Assembly (NCBI GenBank): GCA_011799875.1
Contig: CM022302.1
Location: 56,461,599-56,525,598 of the forward strand
From: Thinopyrum elongatum
Taxonomy: Eukaryota > Streptophyta > Magnoliopsida > Poales > Poaceae
DNA length: 64,000 nt
Direction: 5' to 3'
Part shown: positions 56,704 to 64,000 of the stretch, piece after piece
How positions within the stretch are numbered: the first letter of the stretch is position 1
How the letters are laid out: every line of letters starts with the position of its first letter
Made by a program: the position numbers and the translations under genes
Notes under the pieces: model-generated
Told to the model about the DNA's origin: nothing
Databases searched by the model: none
What the model saw: only the letters and a program-made list of their open reading frames with translations

Positions 56704-57916
56704 GATAGCAGTGATCTCCTATTTTAACTGAGACAACAGGCATGCCAACAACGGGTCTATATTTATCTTTTTCATCGGGTTTGGCAATTCTAGTAGCTTC
56801 ATCACAGAAGTAAATAACATGCCCATCTATATTTTCAACCAAGAGATCTTTAACCATAGCAACACTAGGTTCTACTTTGATTTGTTCAGCAGGTTTGGAG
56901 GTTCTAGTATAACTTTTGTTGACCACAGTTGAGACTTTAGCATGTCCCTTTATCCTAACAGGGAAAGGTGATTTTTCAATATAAGCAGTAGGCACAACTG
57001 GATCAACATTGTAAATAATAGTTTCATCTTTAGCTACTACTGGTTCTTTAATTTCTTCTTTGATAGGTGGGTGATATTTAAACCACTTATCCTTAGGGAG
57101 GTCAACATGAGTAGCAAATGATTCACAAAAGGAGGCTACTATCTCAGAGTCAAGTCCATATTTAGTGCTAAACTTTTGAAAAGCATCGGTATTCATAAAA
57201 GATTTAACACAATCATACTTGAGCTTAATACCTGACTCTTTACCTTCGTCGAGTTCCCAATCTTCAGAGTTGCGTTTAATTCTTTCTAAAAGATCCCACC
57301 GGAAGTCAATAGTCTTCTTCATAAAGGAACCAGTACAAGAAGTATAAAGCATGGATCGATCATCATGAGAAAGCCGAGCATAAAAATTCTGAATAATAAT
57401 TTCTCTTGAGAGCTCATGATTGGGGCATGAATATAACATTGACTTAAGCCTCCCCCAAGCTAGAGCAATACTTTCTCCTTCACGAGGCCAAAAATTATAT
57501 ATGTAATTCCGATCACGATGAACTAGATGCATAGGATAAAACTTTTGGTGAAATTCCAATTTCAATCGATTCCAATTCCAAGATCCAATATCATCACATA
57601 GCCTATACCATGCCAATGCTTTTCCCTTCAAAGATAAAGGGAAAACCTTCTTCTTAGCTTCATCTCTGGGTAAACATGCAAGCTTAAATAATCCACAAAT
57701 TTCATCCACATATATCAAGTGCATAGCAGGATGTTCGGTTCCATCTCCTGCATAAGGATTAGCTAGCAGTTGTTCTATCATACCCGAAGGAATTTCATAA
57801 CCAATATTTTCAGTAGGTGCAGTAGGTTGAGGGGTAACTAATTGTGGTTCCGGTTGAGGTGAAGATACCCCGAACAAACCCCTCAAAGGATTGTTCTCCA
57901 TAGTAGCAAGTGACAA
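56704..57916 (-). CDS. Gypsy gag, C-terminally truncated
   Basis: An uninterrupted frame of about 400 codons. The start is either MSLATM (57916) or the next Met, MENNPLRGLFG (57901), which I think more likely. The Retrotrans_gag domain is visible at about residues 60-170: FPLSLKGKALAWYRLCDDIG, FHQKFYPMHLVHRDRNYIYN and WGRLKSML. A linker rich in Lys/Glu/Val follows. The last residues NTTLKHK come from the adjoining LTR. Gag forms the particle. Conservation of the whole frame points to a rather recent insertion. Confidence 0.82.
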
Positions 57917-57977
57917 TAAATTTCAGCACATAGTAATAATTTTTCCTTACCGATTTCCACTTACCAAGAGTGCTTCA

Positions 57978-57996
57978 CTCCCCGGCAACGACGCCA
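57978..57996 (-). other. Primer binding site of the Gypsy element
   Basis: Minus-strand TGGCGTCGTTGCCGGGGAG, 11 bases from the LTR. It is one base from the TGGCGCCGTTGCCGG site common in plant Gypsy elements. Confidence 0.8.
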
Positions 57997-58007
57997 GAAA
58001 AGAGCCT

Positions 58008-59523
58008 TGATGACCCACAAGTATAGGGGATCAATCGTAGTCCTTTCGATAAGTAAGAGTGTCGAACCCAAAGAGGAGCAGAAGGAAATGACAAAGCGGT
58101 TTTTAGCAAGGTAATGTCTGCAAGCACTGAAATTATAAGTAGCTAGTAGTTTGGTAGCAAGATAATTTGTAACGAGCAAGTAACGGTAATGGTAATAAGT
58201 GCAGCAAGGTAGCCCAATCCTTTTGAGGCAAAGGACATGCCAAAACGGTCTCTTATGAGAAGCAAAGCGTTCTTGAGGGTACACGGGAATTTCATCTAGT
58301 CACTTTCATCATGTTGGTTTGATTTGTGTTCGCTACTTTGATAATTTGATATGTGGGTGGACCGGTGCTTAGGTGCTGTTCTTACTTGAACAAAACTCCT
58401 ACTTATGATTAACCCCCTCGCAAGCATCCACAACTACGAGAAAAGTATTAAGAATAAATCTAACCATAGCATTAAACTTTTGGATCCAAATCAGTCCCTT
58501 ACGGAATAGCGCATAAACTAGGGTTTAAGCTTCTGTCACTCTCGCAACCCATCATCTAATAACTACTCCACAATGCATTCCCTTAGGCCTTAATAAGGTG
58601 AAGTGCCATATAGTCGACGTTCACATGACACCACTAAGGGAATCACAACATACATATCATCAAAATATTGAACACATATCAAGTTCACATGATTACTTGC
58701 AACAAGATTTCTCCCGTGACCTCAAGAACAAAAGTAACTACTCACTAATGATAATCATGCTCAAGATCAGAGGGGTATTAAATAGCATAATGGATCTAAA
58801 CATATAATCTTCCACCAAATAAACCATATAGTAATCAACTACAAGATGTAATCAACACTACTAGTCACCCACAAGAACCAATCTATAGTTCCGGTACAAA
58901 GATTGAACACAAGAGATGAACTAGGGTTTGAGAGGAGATGGTGCTATTGAAGATGTTGATAGAGATTGCCCTCCCCAAGATGGGAGAGTTGTTGGTGATG
59001 ATGATGACGATGATTTCCCCCTCCGGGAGGGAAGTTCCCCCGGCGGAATCGCTCCACCAGAGGGCAAAAGTGCTCCTGCCCAGGTTCCACCTCGAGACGG
59101 CGGCACTTCGTCCCGAAAGTCCTCCCCCTATTTTTTCTAGGTCAAAATGACTTATATACCAGAAGAGGGGCATCGGAGGTGGGCCGAGGAGGGCACAACC
59201 CACCAGGGCGCACCTGGGCTCCCTGGCGCGTCCAGGTTGGTTGTGCCGACCTGGTGGGCCCCCTCTGGTACTTATTGGCTCCAATAATTCTATATATTCC
59301 ATAAAAATTCCTCGTGAAGTTTCAGCTCATTCGGAGTTGAGCAGCATAGGTAGCCTGACGTAGCTTTTTCAGGTCCAGATTTCCAGCTGCCGGAATTCTC
59401 CCTCTTTGTGTGAACCTTGCATATTATGAGAGAAAAGACATTAGAATTACTCCAAAAAGCATTATTATGCATAAAAACATCATAAATAATAGTAGGAAAA
59501 CATGATGCAAAATGGACGTATCA
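58008..59523 (-). repeat. Gypsy 5' LTR
   Basis: 1,516 bp, TGATACGTCCATTTTGCATC at the outer end (minus strand) and ...GGGTCATCA at the inner end. It has a TATATAAG box near 59150 (minus). It starts like the solo LTR at 23558 (TGATACGTC) but is otherwise different. Confidence 0.87.
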
Positions 59524-61607
59524 GTTACCGACTTGTAGCGCAGCGGAAGTAGAGTCGATGACGATCGGCGGTGCAGATCCCCGCAGCTAGGATTTACAAC
59601 CTCCCAACCACGAGGATGTATTCCCTCGTCTGCCCCTCGGACAGCCCTCGAAGAGGCGGTCGGACAGTCCCTCGAACGGTGTCGCAGACAGCCCTTCAGG
59701 AGGACCTTCGAAACTCGGACGGTCACTCGAACAGCCCTTCGGGAGGACCTTCGAAACTCAGACGGTCACTCGGACAGCCATTCGGGAGGCACTCTCGAAC
59801 TAAGACCGAAACTACGATCTCTCTACAGAGTTGCACACATACGGTGTCATCTATCCGGCAGGGCTTCGCCGTCCAGAACTAGTTCCCATCGGAACCCAGA
59901 CAGCCTTTCGGCTCTACAAAACTATTTCGCTGGGAGGGAGAGAGAAGGCCAGATCATGCATCGCTTGTGTATGTTGAGGAAAAGTGAGTTTGGGCAGCCC
60001 CTCCACCTCTATTTATAGGAGAAGGAGGGGTGGAGGGGCTGAAATTTCAGCCACATCCATCCATGTCATCTCCAAGATATTTTGGAGCAAAAGCCCGAAA
60101 AAGTGGCTTTCCAAAAAGTAACCATAAAGCTGATTTCACTATTCACGATGACATTTTTCAGCGTCTGTTCGAACTGAAAATATTTACGTGGACCTAGAAC
60201 ATTTCCAGTACTCACTAAAATAATTTTTGACGCGTTCTGAAACAATTCCGGATTAGTGATTTTCATCTGCGGAAAGCAGACAAAGCAGTTCCGGCAGCTC
60301 CGAAACATTTCTGGTTTTTGTTGCAGAAAAATCCCAGAAGTTTCCAGAACAATTCCGGCACCCTCCAAGAATTTCTAGACGTGTGCCGAAACCATTTTGA
60401 CTTAATGGTATACTCCGAAACAACTTTTCGGTTTAGTGATTTTCATCTGCGAAAAGCAACCAAACCGGTTCTGCCAGCTCCGGAACATTTCCGGGTTTTT
60501 TTCTCCGAAAAATCCCAGAAGTTCCTAGAACAATTCTGGCACCCTCCAAGAATTTCCAGGCGTGTGCCAAAACCAATTTGACCTAATGCTATACCCTGAA
60601 ACAACTTTTCAGTTTTACCGAAACTATTTTGGTGTTCTCTCTCCGAAACTTTTCCGGTGACTTTCTCTCAGACTCCTTGTCTAGTATTCAGCAGATAGAT
60701 GAACCTTAAGTGTGTGACCCTATAGGTTCAGTGAAGTATAGACATGACCGGAACACTTTCCGATCAATAATCAACATCGGAGCCATGGACACCCATATTA
60801 ACCCCTATACCCACACGAATGAATATTCGAGTGAAGCTCGAGTTACCATGTACTATTCCTGTTGCTTCGTGATATGTTACAAATACCCGAGGTGAGATGT
60901 ATTGGCATCCCTGTGAGTCAATAACTTGTTCACTATGCTAGTTCCCTCGTTACCGGTATTGTTCTCTTTTCTCGTTCCCGAGTTGCGGCATCCCTGTGAT
61001 CAAATCACCCTGTGTCTGGCCAGACGATGATGGATACCATAACACCGAGAGGGCCCAGAGATATCTCTCCATCGTCAGAGGAGCAAATCCCAATCTTGAG
61101 CTATCAAGTAACTTGACATACTTTTCCAGGAACCCGTAAGCCACCGTAATAGCCACCCATTTACGGATGACGTTTAACAAACCCCAAAGTTCATGAAGCA
61201 AGCATGAAGAAACTCGATACTCTCATGGTCTAAGGAATTATACAAATGTTAATTATCTCTGTGTTATTAACCATTAACTTGTGACGAATGTTTCTCATAG
61301 CATAACATCAATCGGGTCAATTCAACACAACTGTTCTCCTAACATTGTGCCCCCAAAGTTGCCGGCATAGTCATGCCCATGATCAGGAAAACAGAACCAT
61401 CATGCAACACTTGAGCTAGTCTTAGAGGCCAAACTAGGAATACATTTTACCGTTTATTATTCCACACGTGCATATGAGTCTTCCTCTGAGCCTCGTGTTA
61501 TTGCAGACTCAAGAACCATAGCAGTTATAGCATGGAACATAAACATAATTATGAACTTGGAGATAAATAATATCATTTATTATTGCCTCTAGGGCATATC
61601 TCCTACA
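59524..61607 (-). mobile_element. LTR fragment of the Copia-2 family, inverted
   Basis: It matches the Copia-2 LTRs in reverse from their start (TGTAGGAGATATGCCCTAGA at 61607, minus) to about 115 bases before their end, where the Gypsy LTR begins. It contains the TATA box and the 43-bp repeats, plus a tandem duplication of about 182 bp (60254-60615) not present in the other two copies. Confidence 0.87.
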
Positions 61608-61958
61608 GTTGGTTGCAAGGGCAAACCCTAACCGCACCAAAGCTAGGGGGAACCTAGTGGGACCATAAGGCCCATTCGACTAGCCCCTCCAAAGGACTAG
61701 CCTATGGAGCTGGCCCATGGCGCCTAACCGGGAACAACACAAAGTAACCCTAAATATTATATTTGTCAATTATTATTATTGGTGCATCGTCATGACATCA
61801 TTAGCATTGCATCAACAACACATTGCCTTTGTACTGAGTTATTCGGGTGTTTTTATTAAATTTATAGCCATATTTTATTTTCGCCATTTTGTCGGATGGC
61901 GAATAAGTACCCCTTTCCATTTTGTCTATTCCACCAAGACCAACCGGACACTTGCACT
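61608..61958. other. Unassigned DNA between two LTRs
   Basis: No coding frame or element end recognised, apart from TTATTATTATT simple sequence. Confidence 0.5.
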
Positions 61959-64000
61959 TGTGACGCCCCCAATTCAGTCGTACACTAATCATACACGCAA
62001 ACGTGTATGATCAAGATCAGGGACTCACGGGAAGATATCACAACACAACTCTAAACACAAAAGAAATAATTCAAGCTTCATATTACAAGCCAGGGGCCTC
62101 GAGGGTTCGAATACAAAAGCTCAAGAGCGCAAGAGTCAGCGGAAGCAAATATATCTGAGTATAGACATAAAATTAAACAAGTTTTTCCATAAGAAGGCTA
62201 GCACAAACAGGGATATAGATCGAAAAGGCGCAGGCCTCCTGCCTGGGATCCTCCTAACTACTCCTGGTAGTCGGCGTCCTGGACGTAGTAGTAGACTCCG
62301 TCCTGGTGGTAGTAGTCATCGTCGGTAGGGGCGGCAGTCTCCTGGGCTCCACCATCTGATCGCAACATCCGAGAGGAAAGGAAAAGGGGAAAAAGAGGGA
62401 GCAAAGCAACCGTGAGTACTCATCCAAAGTACTCGCAAGCAAGGATCTACACTACATATGCAATGGTATCAATGAAATGGGTAGTATCGGTGGACTGAAC
62501 TGCAGAATGCCAGAATAAGAGGGGGATAGCTAGTCCTATCGAAGAATACGCTTCTGGCAGCCTCCATCTTGAAGCATGTAGAAGAGAGTAGCAAGTGCAG
62601 CATCAAGTAACATCGCATAGCATAATCCTACCCGACGATCCTCTCCTCGTCGCCCTGTGAGAGAGCGATCACCAGGTTGTATCTGGCACTTGAAAGGGTG
62701 TGTTTTATTAAGTATCCGGTTCTAGTTGTCATAAGGTCGAGGTACAACTCCAGGTCGTCCTTTTACTGAGGGACACGGCTATTCGAATAGATAAACTTCC
62801 CTGCAGGGGAGCACTACATTACCCAACACGCTCAATCCCTCTGGCCGGGCACACTTTCCTGGGTCATACTCGGCCTCGGATGATCAACACGTCGCAGCCC
62901 TACCTAGGCCTAACAGAGAGGTCAGCACGCCGGTCTAAATCCTATGCACGCAGGGGTCTGGGCCCATCGCCCATTGCACACCTGCACTTTGCGTGGGTCG
63001 GCCGGTGAGCAGACCTAGCAACCTCCATTCCAAAGGAAGTTGCGTTACGCGGTCCAACCCGGCGCGCGTCGCTCAGTCGCTGACGTCTAGGAGGCTTCGG
63101 CTGATACCACGACGTCGAGTGCCCATAACTGTTCCAGCGTGGTGGTTAGTGCGTAAAGGCTCGTAGCCAGACTCAGATCAAATACCAAGATCTCGTTAAG
63201 CGTGTTATTTTGAAGTAACCACGGACGCCGACCAGGGACCAGGCCCACCTGTCTCCTAGGTGGTCACAACCTGCCCTGTCGCTCCACCACAAGGTAACAC
63301 TCTTGGGCCGTCGGGAACCTAGGCCCACCTCTACCTGGATGGAACCACCTGCCCCTTCAGCCCCCATCTCCGAACAGAAACATAAGTATGTAATAGTATA
63401 TAATATAAACCTGTGATCACCTCCCGAAGTGATCACGGCCCAGTAGTATAGCATGGCAGACGGACAAGAGTGTAGGGCCACTGATGTAATTCTAGCAACC
63501 TATACTAAGCATTTAGGATTGCAGGTAAGGTATCAACAGTAGTAGCAAAGACAGGCTATGCAGCAGAATAGGATTAACCGAAAGCAGTAACATGCTACTC
63601 TACTCTAATGCAAGCAGTAGAGAGAAGGAATAGGCGATATCGGGTTGATCAAAGGGGGGGCTTGCCTGGAAGCTCGGCAGAGAAGGACGGGTCGTCAACA
63701 CTATAGTCATACTGGGGGTCACCGGCAGTCTCGGAGTCTACCACAGAGAAAAGGGGGAAGAAACAATAAATATAATGCAAACAGATGCATAACGATGCAT
63801 GACATGACATATAACGGTGCTAGGTGTGCCCTAACACGGTGATAGGTGATACCGGCGAAGGGGGGAAACATCCGGGAAAGTATTCCCGGTGTTTGACGTT
63901 TTCGGACAAACGGACCGGAGGTGGATTGTTGCATGTTCACTATGTTAGAGACGCGTGGCAGACGAACGAACTACGTATTCGGATTCGTCTCGAAATTCTG
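61959..64000 (-). mobile_element. Long LTR, minus strand, running off the window
   Basis: It begins TGTGACGCCCCCAATTC (plus-strand reading), the complement of the 3' end of the 52752-56703 LTR family. It shares CCAGGGGCCTCGAGG, the dinucleotide-rich GTAGTAGTAG stretch and GTGAGTACTCATCC with it in the opposite orientation. Likely the LTR of a second copy inserted in reverse. The small open frames in it are not convincing genes. Confidence 0.65.

Larger units (their letters stand above)
56704..59523 (-). mobile_element. Gypsy element, 5' part (LTR, primer site, gag)
   Basis: Minus-strand order: LTR, primer site complementary to a tRNA of the Asp type (TGGCGTCGTTGCCGG), gag. It ends at 56704 where the protease domain should begin (KIGDHCYH), joined abruptly to a foreign LTR. 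No right flank duplication can be tested because the other end is lost. Confidence 0.85.

Overview
The window looks like intergenic DNA of a large-genome Triticeae grass (wheat, Aegilops or barley type). I see no host gene I can defend. Almost all of it is transposable elements nested inside one another: Copia and Gypsy LTR retrotransposons, CACTA (En/Spm), mariner and hAT DNA transposons, and a MITE. Spliced plant-type exons, Met-tRNA primer sites in the Copia elements, CACTA ends carrying the motif TTTAGTCCCGG, and Angela-like LTR ends (CCTCTAGGGCATAT) all fit. Family names are from memory; I could not search a database.

Layout. 1-385 is an unassigned retroelement fragment. 386-5232 is the 5' part of a minus-strand Copia element (LTR 3887-5232). 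5233-7956 is older DNA with a decayed tRNA-Arg(CCT)-like sequence, AGCAGCGT-type repeat arrays and pieces of a minus-strand gene. 7959-47703 is one mariner-like element (MLE) with matching 32-bp terminal repeats and a TA target duplication. Its own ~5.3 kb (transposase 33633-35988) is split by three insertions: CACTA-1 (8087-28578), CACTA-2 (28933-33287, TSD TGG) and Copia-2 (37153-46702, TSD CCATT). CACTA-1 holds an Angela-like Copia (17685-27132), which in turn holds a solo LTR (21988-23558, TSD ATTGC). To the right, the DNA that received the MLE continues and carries a hAT element (47937-49556, TSD CGGAGGGA) with a MITE inside (48102-48272), then more AGCAGCGT repeats to ~51420. 51430-52050 is an LTR fragment, and 52752-56703 is a long truncated LTR on the plus strand. 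56704-59523 is a minus-strand Gypsy piece (gag, primer site, LTR), 59524-61607 is a minus-strand LTR fragment of the Copia-2 family, and 61959-64000 is an LTR related to 52752-56703 in the opposite orientation.

How the parts relate. Target duplications and interrupted reading frames give an order: host-like DNA, then the MLE, then CACTA-1/CACTA-2/Copia-2, then Copia in CACTA-1, then a Gypsy-like element reduced to a solo LTR. CACTA-1 carries a TNP2 transposase gene and a second gene coding for a Transposase_24-like region and a Ulp1-type (C48) protease domain. Decay in CACTA-1 is mainly by nonsense mutations of C-to-T type with the frame kept, as expected for heavily methylated plant DNA. The MLE transposase keeps its DD39D residues and has one premature stop.
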